Source: Parvibaculaceae bacterium (GTDB lineage Bacteria; Pseudomonadota; Alphaproteobacteria; Parvibaculales; Parvibaculaceae). From it: DNA of 64,000 nucleotides. Numbering within the stretch: position 1 is the first letter of the stretch; each line of letters begins with the position of its first letter. The stretch spans positions 682,001-746,000 of the forward strand of contig JAPWJY010000008.1 of the NCBI GenBank assembly GCA_028283765.1. Direction: 5' to 3'. Under the pieces are notes generated by a model. That model had not been told where the DNA came from and made no database searches. It saw only the letters and a list, made by a program, of their open reading frames with translations. The translations under genes were made by a program, and so were the position numbers. This document shows, in pieces, positions 23,209-34,602 of this stretch.

Positions 23209-23530
23209 GCAGGGCCTCCTGATGCGGTGCGCCCTGTTCCTGAACATGGGCGATCATGTCTTCCACGGTCTGGCGCACATGCTCGTCATGGATCCGGTAG
23301 ATCATGTGCTTGCCGCGCCGCTCGGTCGTCACCAGCCGGGCCGCCCTCAGCAGGCGCAGATGGTGGCTGACCAGCGAGGCGGACAGGTTTTCCGCTTCCG
23401 CCACCGCGCTCACATGCCGGGGCTCGGCGGCGAGCGCGAGCAGAATGCGCAGCCGGGTCGGGTCGCCGAGCAGCCGGAACGTCTCGGCGAGAATCGCAAG
23501 GTCGTCGGATGTGAGCAGGGCCGGTTTCAT
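23192..23530 (-). CDS. ArsR/SmtB-family metal-sensing repressor
   Basis: This is a 112-aa winged-helix repressor; the recognition helix lies around LSASLVSHHLRLL (residues 49-61). It lacks the ELCVCDL-type cysteine metal box. It keeps an alpha-5 pattern D-x-H-x10-H-x2-E (Asp82, His84, His95, Glu98) resembling the Zn/Co site of CzrA-type sensors. The metal is therefore probably Zn or Co, with Glu replacing the last His (inference). ATG 23530 is preferred because an in-frame ATG 24 bases upstream lies within the palindromic operator. It is co-transcribed with the efflux gene. Confidence 0.88.
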   Translation of the reverse strand: MKPALLTSDDLAILAETFRLLGDPTRLRILLALAAEPRHVSAVAEAENLSASLVSHHLRLLRAARLVTTERRGKHMIYRIHDEHVRQTVEDMIAHVQEQGAPHQEALHAADA

Positions 23531-23538
23531 GACAACAT

Positions 23539-23554
23539 ATGAACATCTGTTCAT
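23539..23554. promoter_or_regulatory. ArsR/SmtB-type operator in front of the efflux operon
   Basis: A perfect palindrome ATGAACA-TC-TGTTCAT (7-2-7) lies 8 bases upstream of the repressor ATG. It matches the TGAACA-N2-TGTTCA pattern known for SmtB/CzrA-type repressors. The position, between promoter and start, fits autorepression. The divergent purT starts 112 bases away. Confidence 0.78.
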
Positions 23555-23665
23555 TCGTTTATCAAGCCCGTTTTTCACCCGATTCCGGCGCGCTTGGGCA
23601 TGGTCCGGGACCATGCTACATGTGCGCAAAACCCTCCCTTTTTGCGGGCAGACAGAGGACATTTC

Positions 23666-24868
23666 ATGCGCATCGGCACCCCCTTATCGCCTTCCGCCAC
23701 CCGGGTCATGCTGCTGGGAGCCGGCGAACTCGGCAAGGAAGTGGTGATCGAGTTGCAGCGTTACGGGGTCGAGGTCATCGCCGTCGACCGCTATGAAAAC
23801 GCGCCCGGCCAGCAGGTCGCCCACCGTTCGCACGTCGTCGCCATGACCGATCCGGCGGCGCTGCGCGCGGTGATCGAGCTTGAGCGTCCCGATTTCATCG
23901 TGCCCGAAATCGAGGCCATCGCCACTGAGGTGCTGGCCGAGGTGGAGGCGGCGGGCAAGGCCATCTGCATCCCGACCGCCAGGGCCGCGCAACTGACCAT
24001 GAATCGCGAGGGAATCCGCCGTCTTGCGGCCGAGGAGCTGGGATTGCCGACCTCGCCCTATGCCTTTGCCTCCAGCGAAGCGGAGCTTGCCGCCGCCATC
24101 GAGGGGGGCATCGGCTTTCCCTGCTTCGTCAAGCCGGTCATGTCCTCCTCGGGCAAGGGCCAGAGCTATCTGACGGGTCCGCAGGACATTGCGGGCGCAT
24201 GGGCCTATGCGCTGGCGGGCGGCCGGGTCGAGAAGGCCCTGGTCATCGTCGAGGGGCGGATCGATTTCGACTATGAAATCACCCAGCTCACCGTCCGCGC
24301 GCCCGGGCTGTCGGGCGAAATCGAGACCCGTTTTTGCGCGCCCATCGGCCATCGTCAGGTCAAGGGCGATTACGTCGAAAGCTGGCAGCCGCAGGCGATG
24401 AGCGAAAAGGCGCTGGCGGCGGCGCGCGACATTGCCGGCAAGATCACGCAAGCCCTTGGCGGCAGAGGGATTTTCGGCGTCGAGCTGTTCGTCAAAGGCG
24501 ATCAGGTCTGGTTTTCCGAAGTGAGCCCGCGCCCTCACGATACCGGTCTGGTCACGCTCGTGACGCAGTATCAGAGCGAATTCGCGCTCCACGCCCGCGC
24601 CATTCTGGGCCTGCCGGTTTCGGTCGATCTGCTGTCGCCCGGGGCCAGCGCCGTCATTTATGGCGGCATGGATGCAAGAGGCATCGCCTTTGAGGGGCTG
24701 GACGAGGCGTTGCGCGTGCCGGGAACGGAAGTGCGGCTGTTCGGCAAGCCCGAATCCTTCGAGCGCCGCCGCATGGGCGTGGCGCTGGCCCGGGGCGCCG
24801 ATGCCGCCGAAGCCCGCGCCCGGGCCGGCGAGGCGGCCGGCAAGGTGAAGCCGGTTAAGGTTGACTGA
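23666..24868 (+). CDS. purT: Formate-dependent GAR transformylase PurT
   Basis: PurT makes formyl-glycinamide ribonucleotide from formate, ATP and GAR in purine synthesis, a folate-independent alternative to PurN. The 400-aa ATP-grasp protein has the N-terminal GAGELGKE loop at residues 18-25, and EIEAIATE near residue 80. The [11 protein letters not shown] loop lies near 157 and the [25 protein letters not shown] segment follows. The open frame extends 72 bases upstream, but ATG 23666 follows AGAGGA and gives the family length. It is divergent from the ArsR operon; no functional link is evident. Confidence 0.96.
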   Translation: MRIGTPLSPSATRVMLLGAGELGKEVVIELQRYGVEVIAVDRYENAPGQQVAHRSHVVAMTDPAALRAVIELERPDFIVPEIEAIATEVLAEVEAAGKAICIPTARAAQLTMNREGIRRLAAEELGLPTSPYAFASSEAELAAAIEGGIGFPCFVKPVMSSSGKGQSYLTGPQDIAGAWAYALAGGRVEKALVIVEGRIDFDYEITQLTVRAPGLSGEIETRFCAPIGHRQVKGDYVESWQPQAMSEKALAAARDIAGKITQALGGRGIFGVELFVKGDQVWFSEVSPRPHDTGLVTLVTQYQSEFALHARAILGLPVSVDLLSPGASAVIYGGMDARGIAFEGLDEALRVPGTEVRLFGKPESFERRRMGVALARGADAAEARARAGEAAGKVKPVKVD

Positions 24869-24989
24869 ATTAATTGCAATTTCGCAAAGCTGACCGGTAT
24901 TTCCATGCAGAAACAGGCGTAAGTCCCTGCTATGCTGCCTTCCACGCAACGGGCTGTTGCGGAGAGTGGGTGATGAAGCGAGGCCGGGC

Positions 24990-25964
24990 GTGAACTGGGA
25001 CGATCTGCGCTATTTTCTCGCCGTGGCGGCGGCGGGCAGCCTGTCGGGCGCTGCCGACCAGCTTGGCGTCAACACCACCACCGTGCTGCGCCGGGTCGCC
25101 TCGCTGGAGGACGATCTGGGTGCGCGCCTGTTCGACCGGGAACGCACCGGCTACCGGCTGACCTCGGCGGGCGAACGGCTTGTCGAGGCCTTGCAGCCCG
25201 TGGACCGGCGGCTTTCCTCGCTCAGCCGGGATTTCGTCTCCACGGGCCCCGGTTCCGAAGCGATTGTGCGGGTTTCAGCCGGGGAAGTGGTCGCCGTCCA
25301 TGTGCTGACGCCGGAACTGGCCAAATTCCAGCAGGAGCATCCGGATCTGGAACTTGAGCTGTTGGCCGATCAGGGCATGACGGGCCCTTCGCTCGCACCC
25401 CGGATGAGCGGCGTCATGAAGGACGTCGATATTGCCATCAGGAGCGCCCGTCCGACCCAGGGCGACATGCTGGTGCGCAAGGTCGGAGATCTGGCCTACG
25501 GGCTTTATGCCTCACCGGCCTATCTTGAGCGCATGGGCACGCCACGGCCGATGTCGGAGCTTGCCGGACACACCATGATCGGCTTTCCCCGGGCGGAAAT
25601 GCCGCTCGGACCGGTCTGGTGGATGTCGCGTGCGGAAAAGATCGCCAAAATCCTGTTTCGTTCCTCCAGCGCGGAGACACGCTCCGCGGCTGCGATAGAG
25701 GGGCTGGGGCTGACGGCGCTGCCCTGTATCCTCGCCGACAAGGAAAAACGGCTGTCGCGGGTGTTCGGACCTGAGACACTGGGCAGCCATGAACTGTGGA
25801 TCATGACGCGCAATGATCTGGCCCAGCTTGCCCATGTTCGTCTGGTCACCGAATTCCTGGTCGAGGCCGTCCGGCGTCATAAGGGAAAGCTTGAAGGCCA
25901 GTCTCACGAGATTACGGAACTGCCGCGGCATCCAGAGACAGGGATTCCGCCTAAAAACCGTTGA
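24990..25964 (+). CDS. LysR-family transcriptional regulator
   Basis: This is a 324-aa LysR-type regulator. The N-terminal helix-turn-helix (NWDDLRYFLAVAAAGSLSGAADQLGVNTTTVLRRV) occupies residues 2-35 and the effector domain starts near residue 90. GTG 24990 gives the usual NWDDLRYF start and follows GCGAGG by six bases; in-frame upstream GTG/TTG codons would only add a short tail. There is no adjacent divergent target: purT precedes it on the same strand and mreB follows after 233 bases. The effector is unknown. Confidence 0.9.
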   Translation: MNWDDLRYFLAVAAAGSLSGAADQLGVNTTTVLRRVASLEDDLGARLFDRERTGYRLTSAGERLVEALQPVDRRLSSLSRDFVSTGPGSEAIVRVSAGEVVAVHVLTPELAKFQQEHPDLELELLADQGMTGPSLAPRMSGVMKDVDIAIRSARPTQGDMLVRKVGDLAYGLYASPAYLERMGTPRPMSELAGHTMIGFPRAEMPLGPVWWMSRAEKIAKILFRSSSAETRSAAAIEGLGLTALPCILADKEKRLSRVFGPETLGSHELWIMTRNDLAQLAHVRLVTEFLVEAVRRHKGKLEGQSHEITELPRHPETGIPPKNR

Positions 25965-26044
25965 TATGATGGCCCTTATGGTTGCCTTGCCTGCCTTTTT
26001 AGTCGTACAACACGTCGCGTCCAGTGATGGTGGATATTCCGTAG

Positions 26045-27238
<1,194 letters not shown>

Positions 27239-27330
27239 GTTGACGGGTGAGCACGGCAGGGCATCAGGAAACAGTCGATTGACCGGACAAACCCACTGAT
27301 CAGAGGGGGCCGGTTCGAGGGAAACCCAGC

Positions 27331-28425
27331 GTGAACGAACCGAGCAGGCGGATTGCCGGACGCTTCTCAGCCCTGACCTCCCGCGCGAGTCTGGTCTTTC
27401 TCATTGTCTTTGCCGTCGCCCTGCTGCTGCTGGGCAGAGCCGAAAACTTCATGATCGAAAAGGCCCGCGAGGTTGCGATCGACTGGGTGGTTCCCGTGAT
27501 TCATACGGTTGCGAGCCCCTTCAACCTTGTCCGGGACCTGTTCGACGAGGTTGCCGTCTATTCCGATCTGCATGAAAGCAATGCGCGCCTTCAGGCCGAG
27601 GTCGATGAGATGAAGGACTGGAAGGCCCATGCCCGCGAGCTGGAGCTGAAGCTCGCCCGCTACGAGGCATTGCTCAACGTGCAGCCTGACCCCTCCATCA
27701 ACTATATAACCGGCCAGATCGTCGCTGAAACCGGCGGTCCCTTCGTCGAGGCCGTGCTGGTCGATGTTGGACGCGAGGAGGGCGCGGCGAGCGGAGACGC
27801 GGTGATCGACGGCAATGGTCTTGTCGGCCGGATCGTGGCAACCGGGGACAAGGCGAGCCGTGTATTGCTGCTGACCGATCTCAACAGCCGGGTCCCGGTG
27901 ATGATCGAACCCGGCGAGGCCCGGGCCGTGCTCGCAGGCGACAATACCCGCTGGCCGAAGATCGAATATATGTCCTCCAGCGTGCCCGTCGGCGTGGGCG
28001 CGCGCGTCTTCACTTCCGGGGATGGGGGCCTCATTCCCCCCGGCCTTCCGGTCGGTACGCTTATCGCCATGCGCGACGGCTCCTGGCGGGTCGCACTTTT
28101 ATCCGGCGACAAGCGGATCGATTATGTCCGCGTGCTCAAATATATCTTCCCCAACAAGGTGGACCAGCCCGGGCCGCCCGACAGCCTGAAGAACGCCCCG
28201 CCCTACAAGGCGCCGGAAGCCCAGCCGACGTCCGGGACTCCCCCCGTCGTCACCGATCCGGCGGGCAATAAAACGAAAAAACTCGCGCCGCCCGTCCCGC
28301 CTGTCCCGCCCGCGCCATCGGCGCAAGCGCCCGTGATCATGCCGGAAGACCTGCCGGCGGATGCCCCGGGCGCGCCGGACGCGCCCGCCCTGCCCGGCTC
28401 GGATGCCGACCAGCGGGGCGATTGA
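27331..28425 (+). CDS. mreC: Rod-shape-determining protein MreC
   Basis: MreC is a periplasmic scaffold, anchored by one membrane span, that activates PBP2/RodA. The 364-aa protein has a cytoplasmic tail, one span near residues 22-38, a coiled coil (about 70-115) and the paired beta-domain with GLVGRIV and SRVPVMIE motifs. It ends with an unusually Pro/Ala-rich C-terminal tail from about residue 285. The start is GTG after GAGGGAAA. One base separates its stop from mreD. Confidence 0.94.
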   Translation: MNEPSRRIAGRFSALTSRASLVFLIVFAVALLLLGRAENFMIEKAREVAIDWVVPVIHTVASPFNLVRDLFDEVAVYSDLHESNARLQAEVDEMKDWKAHARELELKLARYEALLNVQPDPSINYITGQIVAETGGPFVEAVLVDVGREEGAASGDAVIDGNGLVGRIVATGDKASRVLLLTDLNSRVPVMIEPGEARAVLAGDNTRWPKIEYMSSSVPVGVGARVFTSGDGGLIPPGLPVGTLIAMRDGSWRVALLSGDKRIDYVRVLKYIFPNKVDQPGPPDSLKNAPPYKAPEAQPTSGTPPVVTDPAGNKTKKLAPPVPPVPPAPSAQAPVIMPEDLPADAPGAPDAPALPGSDADQRGD

Positions 28426-28426
28426 G

Positions 28427-28957
28427 ATGGCCAGAGCGCCCAGGCTGCAAAGCGCTGCGCCGACCGGCAGGGGGCTCCCGGTTTTCGCCATGCTGCTGCC
28501 TGCGGGGTCGATGATGCTGGCGCTGCTCGCCTCCCTCGTGCCTCTGGGCAGCCTGGCCGGACAGGGCGCCATGCCCGGCTTCCTGCTGATCACGGTTTTT
28601 TTCTGGGCTGTCGAGCGCCCTGGCTGGTTGCCTTTGCTGCCGGTGTTTCTGGCCGGTCTGCTGATCGATCTGGTGTCGGGCGGCCCCGTGGGACTGTGGG
28701 CCTTGTCGCTGCTGCTTTTCTATGTGGCTGTGCGCCGGGAGCGCGCCACGCTCATCAAGATGGGACCTTCCGCGCGCTGGACAGCTTTTATTGCCGGCGT
28801 TCTGCTCACGGGTCTCTTCGCCTGGGCGCTGGCTTCGTTATATTATTTCACTATGCTGCCCCCGGGCACGATCACCTGGCAGGTGGTGGTGACCGTGGTC
28901 CTTTATCCTGTCTGGATGCTGGTTCTCGCGCCCATGCGGCGCTTCGTGACGGATTAG
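28427..28957 (+). CDS. mreD: Rod-shape-determining protein MreD
   Basis: MreD is a small polytopic membrane protein of the elongasome. It has 176 aa and five or six hydrophobic helices. The GLLIDLVSGGPVGLWALS segment is characteristic of MreD. The frame runs back into mreC, but ATG 28427, two bases after the mreC stop codon begins its last base, is the natural coupled start. mrdA follows after three bases. Assignment rests on topology plus gene order; sequence conservation in this family is low. Confidence 0.9.
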   Translation: MARAPRLQSAAPTGRGLPVFAMLLPAGSMMLALLASLVPLGSLAGQGAMPGFLLITVFFWAVERPGWLPLLPVFLAGLLIDLVSGGPVGLWALSLLLFYVAVRRERATLIKMGPSARWTAFIAGVLLTGLFAWALASLYYFTMLPPGTITWQVVVTVVLYPVWMLVLAPMRRFVTD

Positions 28958-28960
28958 CCT

Positions 28961-30844
28961 ATGGCCGCGAAAGGGCGCGACAGTAGCCGTTATCAGGTTT
29001 TCTCCCGCCGGACCATTCTGCTCGGCGGTGTGCAGTTTGCTGCGTTCGGCGTGCTCGGCGCGCGCATGTACGATCTCCAGATTCTCAACCGCGACCAGTA
29101 CAAGATGCTGGCGGACGAAAACCGGATCAATGTCCGGCTTTTGCCGCCCCTGCGCGGTCAGGTTACCGACCGGTTCGGCACGGTCGTCGCGGGCAACCAT
29201 CAGAATTACCGCATCGTGCTGATGCCCGAGCAGGCGCATGAGGTTGAAAAGACGCTCGATCTGCTCTCCCGCATCGTTGAAATCAGCGACAAGGATCGCC
29301 GACGCATCCTGCGCGACGTCGATCGCAACCCAGGCTTCATGCCGATCACCGTGGCCGAGAATCTGAGCTGGGACCAGTTTGCAGAGGTCAATATCAACGA
29401 ACCGGATCTGCCGGGCCTGCAACCGGATGTGGGCGACAGCCGGGTCTATCCTTTCGGGCCGGAGCTTGCCCATGTCATCGGCTATGTCGGCTCGGTTGCC
29501 GACGCCGAGATCGCGAAAGACGACGACCCGCTGTTGAAGCTGCCGGATTTCAAGGTCGGCAAGAATGGCGTCGAGCGCGGGTTTGACAAGGAATTGCGCG
29601 GCAAGGCCGGGACGAGCCAGGTCGAGGTCAACGCCTATGGCCGGGTGATCCGCGAACTCCAGACCGATCTGCCGCGGCAGGGGGACGAAACGGTTCTGAC
29701 GCTCGACATGGAAATCCAGCGGTTCGTCTGGAACCGGTTGCAGGGGCAATCGGCGAGCGTAGTGGTGATGGACGTGCATAATGGCGACATCGTCGCGATG
29801 GCGTCGTGCCCGGCCTATGACCCCAACGCCTTCATCACGGGCCTTTCCCATGCCGAATGGAACTCGCTGGTCGAGGACGACTATCATCCGCTGATCAACA
29901 AATCCATCGGCGGGCTTTATCCGCCGGGCTCTACCTTCAAGCCCGTGGTGGCGATGGCGGCGATCGAGGCCGGCATCGATCCCACCGCCCGCGTTTTCTG
30001 CTCGGGCAAATATCAGCTTGGCGACGCCACCTTTCACTGCTGGCAGAAGCATGGCCATGGCCCCATGGACATGCACGATGGCTTGAAACATTCCTGCGAC
30101 GTCTATTTCTACGATGTCGCCCGGCGGATCGGCATCGATGCGATTGCCGCGATGGCGCGCCGTTTCGGCTTCGGGGAGACTTACGACTTCGGCGTGCCGG
30201 GCGCGAAGGCGGGAGTGGTGCCCTCGATCGAGTGGAAAAAGAAAACATACAAGGCCAAATGGCTGACGGGCGAAACTCTCAATGCCGGTATCGGCCAGGG
30301 CTATATGCTGACGACGCCGCTGCATCTGGTGGTGGCGGCCGCCCGCATCGCCAATGGCGGCAGGCCCGTGGTGCCACGGATCGTGCGTTCCATCGGCGGG
30401 CGGATTCTGGTTCCCGATCCGCTCGACGATCCCGGTTTCAGGCCGGAAGCGCTCGCCATCGTGCAGGGCGGCATGTATTCGGTGATGAATGACCGCATCG
30501 GCGGCACGGCCTACAAGGCGCGCCTGCGCATTCCCGGCGTGGAAATGGCGGGCAAGACCGGCACCGCGCAGGTGCGCCGCATTTCCAAGGCCGAGCGCGT
30601 GACCGGCGTGATCAAGAACGACCGGCTCGAATGGCGCCAGCGCGACCACGCGCTGTTCATCTGCTATGCGCCGGTGGCGGCGCCCCGCTATGCGATCTCG
30701 ATCATCATCGAACATGGCGGCTCGGGCGCGGGCGTCGCCGCGCCGGTCGCCCGCGACATCATGGAGGAGGTGCTGAAGCGCGACCCCTCCCGCCTTGAGG
30801 CCTATGCCACGCCGGTAAAGCCCGGCAGCGGGGAGGCCACCTGA
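28961..30844 (+). CDS. mrdA: Penicillin-binding protein 2 (elongation transpeptidase)
   Basis: PBP2 is the class B transpeptidase that cross-links sidewall peptidoglycan with RodA. The 627-aa protein has one N-terminal membrane span (about residues 20-38) and a pedestal domain. Its transpeptidase motifs are the SxxK nucleophile STFK with Ser324, the second motif SCD in HSCDVYFYD, and KTG at 532-534. It shares one base with rodA (TGATG), fitting the obligatory PBP2-RodA pairing. Confidence 0.97.
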   Translation: MAAKGRDSSRYQVFSRRTILLGGVQFAAFGVLGARMYDLQILNRDQYKMLADENRINVRLLPPLRGQVTDRFGTVVAGNHQNYRIVLMPEQAHEVEKTLDLLSRIVEISDKDRRRILRDVDRNPGFMPITVAENLSWDQFAEVNINEPDLPGLQPDVGDSRVYPFGPELAHVIGYVGSVADAEIAKDDDPLLKLPDFKVGKNGVERGFDKELRGKAGTSQVEVNAYGRVIRELQTDLPRQGDETVLTLDMEIQRFVWNRLQGQSASVVVMDVHNGDIVAMASCPAYDPNAFITGLSHAEWNSLVEDDYHPLINKSIGGLYPPGSTFKPVVAMAAIEAGIDPTARVFCSGKYQLGDATFHCWQKHGHGPMDMHDGLKHSCDVYFYDVARRIGIDAIAAMARRFGFGETYDFGVPGAKAGVVPSIEWKKKTYKAKWLTGETLNAGIGQGYMLTTPLHLVVAAARIANGGRPVVPRIVRSIGGRILVPDPLDDPGFRPEALAIVQGGMYSVMNDRIGGTAYKARLRIPGVEMAGKTGTAQVRRISKAERVTGVIKNDRLEWRQRDHALFICYAPVAAPRYAISIIIEHGGSGAGVAAPVARDIMEEVLKRDPSRLEAYATPVKPGSGEAT

Positions 30845-31989
30845 TGTCGCTCATGCCCATGACCGGACGGCCGATGCGCCTGCGGGACAAGTTTTTCGAG
30901 TTCAACTGGGGCTTTCTGTTCCTGCTGACCTCCATCGCCTGTTTCGGCTTTGCGATGCTTTATTCGGTCGCCGACGGCGGCTTTGCGCCCTGGGCGATCA
31001 AGCAGATGATCCGCTATGGCATCGGCGTCGGCGTCATGATCGCCGTGGCCATGATCGACATCCGGATCTGGATGCGGCTTTCCTATCCGATATACGCCAT
31101 CGCCTTCGTCATGCTGGTGGCCGTCGATGTGGTCGGCTTCAAGGGCATGGGCGCGCAGCGCTGGCTCAATCTCGGCCTGTTCCAGCTTCAGCCCTCGGAA
31201 GTGATGAAGATCGCCCTGATCATGGCGCTGGCCCGCTATTATCACGGGCTGACACTGGAACAGGTGTCGCGCCCGCTCTATGTCCTCATCCCGGCCTTGA
31301 TCATCCTGCTGCCGGTCGGCCTTGTCGTCGCGCAGCCCGATCTGGGCACCGCCATCCTGCTGTCGGCGGCGGGTGGGGCATTGATGATGACGGCCGGGCT
31401 GGCGTGGCGCTATTTCATCGCGGCGGGCGCCATGGGGCTTGCCGCCATCCCGGTCGGCTGGGAACTGCTGCACGATTACCAGCGCCAGCGCGTGTTCACC
31501 TTCCTCGACCCGACGCGCGACCCGCTGGGCGCGGGCTACCATATTCTCCAGTCGAAGATCGCGCTGGGCTCGGGCGGGCTCGCGGGCAAGGGCTTCATGG
31601 AGGGCACGCAGGCGCACCTCAATTTCCTGCCGGAAAAACATACCGACTTCATTTTCACCATGCTGGGCGAGGAACTGGGGCTCTTCGGGGGAATCACCCT
31701 GCTGGCGCTCTATTTCATGGCGCTCATGTTCGCGCTTCATGTGGCGCGCCAGTGCCGCAACCATTATGGACGGCTGATCGCCATAGGCGTCTGCGCGGCG
31801 CTGTTTCTTTACGTGTTCATCAATTGCGCCATGGTCATGGGGCTGCTGCCGGTGGTGGGCGTGCCCCTGCCGCTCGTCTCCTATGGCGGCACGGCCATGC
31901 TTTCCCTCATGTTCGCCTTCGGCCTGCTGATGAGCGCCTATATCCACAGGAACGTCGAAATTCCCCGGACGCCCTCGCTGCTCTGGTAG
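30844..31989 (+). CDS. rodA: Peptidoglycan polymerase RodA (SEDS family)
   Basis: RodA polymerises glycan strands from lipid II for cell elongation. The 381-aa protein has about ten spans and the SEDS motifs RWLNLGLFQLQPSEVMK, a PEKHTDFIFT loop and PLVSYGGTAM. It differs from FtsW at 4.5 kb by its position behind mrdA. It closes the elongation cluster; about 115 bases separate it from tRNA-Lys. Confidence 0.97.
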   Translation: MSLMPMTGRPMRLRDKFFEFNWGFLFLLTSIACFGFAMLYSVADGGFAPWAIKQMIRYGIGVGVMIAVAMIDIRIWMRLSYPIYAIAFVMLVAVDVVGFKGMGAQRWLNLGLFQLQPSEVMKIALIMALARYYHGLTLEQVSRPLYVLIPALIILLPVGLVVAQPDLGTAILLSAAGGALMMTAGLAWRYFIAAGAMGLAAIPVGWELLHDYQRQRVFTFLDPTRDPLGAGYHILQSKIALGSGGLAGKGFMEGTQAHLNFLPEKHTDFIFTMLGEELGLFGGITLLALYFMALMFALHVARQCRNHYGRLIAIGVCAALFLYVFINCAMVMGLLPVVGVPLPLVSYGGTAMLSLMFAFGLLMSAYIHRNVEIPRTPSLLW

Positions 31990-32104
31990 GCAAAGCAGAT
32001 AAAATACAAAAGCCCGGCGGGGTCACTGGACAGGGGCGGCGGCCTTTGCTATTAGCAGCGCTCTCCGGCGGACATGGTGGTCCCGCCACCCGCGAAAGCA
32101 AAGC

Positions 32105-32180
<76 letters not shown>

Positions 32181-32379
32181 TCTAACGGGTTGAGAACCTT
32201 TAGAAATCTCCAGTCTGCTGGTTTGACGGACAGTTCCGGACAGGGCTGTTCGCCCATCGTCGCCATGGGCGCTCCCCTCACGTCGCGTCACATACACGTC
32301 ACACTTGCGGTGGTTGCCGCGGGCAAGGGGAATGGGCACACTCGCGCCCATTCGTTAACCTCGCCTTGGTCCGGTTCCC

Positions 32380-33348
32380 ATGATTACAGCCTATGTGCGC
32401 ACGAACGGCAGCCTCAGCCCCATCTCCGTCGATCATTCCGGCTCCATTCCGCACGAGGCTGTGTGGATCGACCTCGTTGCGCCCTCGGAGCAGGAGGTGC
32501 GGCTGGTGGACGAGGAGTTGCAGATCGACATTCCTTCCCTTGAGCAGATGGAGGAAATCGAGGTTTCCAGCCGTCTTTATGAGGAAGACAACGCCATCTA
32601 TCTGACCTCGACCGTGTTGACCAACGCCGATACGGATCAGCCGGAAGGCATCCCGGTCACCTTCGTGATGGTGGGCCACCGGCTTGTCACGCTTCGCTAT
32701 GGCGAGCCGCTGCCGTTCAAGGTCTATGCCGCCAAGGCGCGGCGTCATCATCTGCCGTGCAGCACCGGGGAGGAGGTTCTGTCGGGCCTGCTCGACGCCA
32801 TCGTCGACCGGGTGGCGGACGTGCTGGAGCGCATCCAGCGCGATCTGGACGATCTCTCGCGGGTCATCTTCGCCAAGGACAGAGCAAGAGGGAAAGTCGA
32901 TTTTGAAGCTGTGCTGCGCGGAGTCGGCCGCATCCAGGCGCTGACCTCCAAGGCGCGGGACTGTCTTGTCGGCATCAACCGCGTGCTCAGCTTTCTGGGG
33001 CGGCCCAGCGAAAGCCGCGTGGCCAAGGCCTCCAGCAAGAATTTCAAGACCATCGCCCGCGACGTGACCGCGCTCAGCGATCACGCCACCTTTCTGACCA
33101 GCAACATCAATTTCGTGCTCGATGCGACGCTGGGCATGATCAACAGCGAGCAGAACGGAATCATCAAGATATTCTCGGTCGCCGCCGTGGTGTTTCTGCC
33201 ACCGACCCTGCTTGCCAGCATTTACGGCATGAACTTCCAGGTCATTCCCGAATTGAAATGGGAATATGGGTACCCCTTCGCCATCGGCATGATGATTCTC
33301 TCCGCTGTCCTGCCTTATTATTTTTTCAAGCGGCGCGGCTGGCTTTAG
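32380..33348 (+). CDS. corA: Magnesium/cobalt transporter CorA
   Basis: CorA is a pentameric channel for Mg2+ (also Co2+/Ni2+) in the inner membrane. The 322-aa protein has a long cytoplasmic N-terminal domain and two C-terminal helices. The selectivity motif GMN is at residues 283-285 in SIYGMNFQVIPE, and the last residues are a basic cytoplasmic tail. Length and topology are standard. It stands alone between the tRNA and the Ara4N operon. The ATG lacks a strong Shine-Dalgarno site. Confidence 0.95.
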   Translation: MITAYVRTNGSLSPISVDHSGSIPHEAVWIDLVAPSEQEVRLVDEELQIDIPSLEQMEEIEVSSRLYEEDNAIYLTSTVLTNADTDQPEGIPVTFVMVGHRLVTLRYGEPLPFKVYAAKARRHHLPCSTGEEVLSGLLDAIVDRVADVLERIQRDLDDLSRVIFAKDRARGKVDFEAVLRGVGRIQALTSKARDCLVGINRVLSFLGRPSESRVAKASSKNFKTIARDVTALSDHATFLTSNINFVLDATLGMINSEQNGIIKIFSVAAVVFLPPTLLASIYGMNFQVIPELKWEYGYPFAIGMMILSAVLPYYFFKRRGWL

Positions 33349-33537
33349 GACCGGGGATGTCCTCGTCCGGGCCGTTGAAATATGGCAATTGGCGGCCGGG
33401 TTGAGGGGCAGGCAGAATTTCCTTGCTCCGGGAACCGTTTCTGGGTTGGATACCGGCGGTTTCCCGAGGCTCTGTGACAGGGCTGCCACACATGACAAAG
33501 GGTCCGGGCGCCGTCTGGCGACGGCCAGCAGGCGATT

Positions 33538-34602
33538 ATGACTCTTAAAGTACTTATTCTCGGGGTGAACGGTTTTATCGGCAGTCATCTGAGCGAAGCG
33601 ATTCTGCGGGAGCGCGACTGGTCCGTCTATGGCATGGACCTCGCCGCCGACAAGCTGGAGAAGTGCCTCGGGCATCCCCGCTTCCATTTCGTCGAAGGTG
33701 ACATCACCATCAACAAGGAATGGATCGAGTATCACGTGCGCAAGTGCGACGTGGTGCTGCCGCTGGTCGCCATCGCGACGCCTTCCGTTTACGTCTCTGA
33801 TCCGCTCAGGGTGTTCGAGCTCGATTTCGAGGCCAACCTCGCCATCGTCCGCTATTGCGTGCGCTACAACAAGCGCGTGGTCTTCCCCTCGACCTCCGAG
33901 GTTTACGGCATGTCGCCGGACCGGGAGTTCGATGAGGAAACCTCCAATCTGGTGCTCGGTCCCATCGGCAAGCAGCGCTGGATCTATTCCTGCTCCAAGC
34001 AGCTTCTCGACCGGGTGATCCACGCCTACGGCCTCAAGAACCAGCTTGAATATACGCTGTTTCGCCCATTCAACTGGATTGGACCCAAGCTCGACAACAT
34101 CATGGCCTCGAACGAGGGCTCCTCGCGCGTGCTGACCCAGTTCCTCGGCAATATCCTGCGTGGCAGCGACATCCAGCTTGTGGATGGCGGCGAGCAGAAG
34201 CGCTGCTTTGTCTACATTGACGACGCCATCGAGGCGCTGCTGACCATCCTCGAAAACAGGGATGGCATCGCCGACAAGCGCATTTTCAATATCGGCAATC
34301 CGGAGGCCGAGCTTTCGATCGCGGAACTCGCCGACATGATGCTCGATGTGGTTTCCGGCTTTTCGGGATTCGAAAATATCCGTGAAAAGATCAATGTGGT
34401 GACGACGTCATCCGGCGACTATTACGGCAAGGGCTATCAGGACATGCTGGTGCGCGTGCCCTCGATCCGGGCGGCGCGCGAGACGCTGGGCTGGGAGCCG
34501 AAGACCGATGTGCGCGAGGCGATCCGCCGCACGGTTGAATTCTATATCGATCAATTCATGCCCGCAGGCGGCAAGGAGCGGGTGGAACGCGAATTGCTAT
34601 GA
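33538..34602 (+). CDS. arnA: UDP-glucuronate C4-oxidase/decarboxylase (ArnA dehydrogenase half, stand-alone)
   Basis: The enzyme oxidatively decarboxylates UDP-glucuronate to UDP-4-keto-pentose, the first committed Ara4N step. It matches the C-terminal half of E. coli ArnA closely. It has NAD loop GVNGFIG at residues 9-15, PSTSEVYG with Ser120/Glu121 (E. coli Ser433/Glu434), and the YSCSK dyad Tyr150/Lys154. Arg306 in the conserved RVPSIR corresponds to Arg619. At 354 aa it lacks the formyltransferase half, which is encoded separately at 36893. It is the first gene of a packed operon; its stop overlaps the next ATG. Confidence 0.93.
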   Translation: MTLKVLILGVNGFIGSHLSEAILRERDWSVYGMDLAADKLEKCLGHPRFHFVEGDITINKEWIEYHVRKCDVVLPLVAIATPSVYVSDPLRVFELDFEANLAIVRYCVRYNKRVVFPSTSEVYGMSPDREFDEETSNLVLGPIGKQRWIYSCSKQLLDRVIHAYGLKNQLEYTLFRPFNWIGPKLDNIMASNEGSSRVLTQFLGNILRGSDIQLVDGGEQKRCFVYIDDAIEALLTILENRDGIADKRIFNIGNPEAELSIAELADMMLDVVSGFSGFENIREKINVVTTSSGDYYGKGYQDMLVRVPSIRAARETLGWEPKTDVREAIRRTVEFYIDQFMPAGGKERVERELL

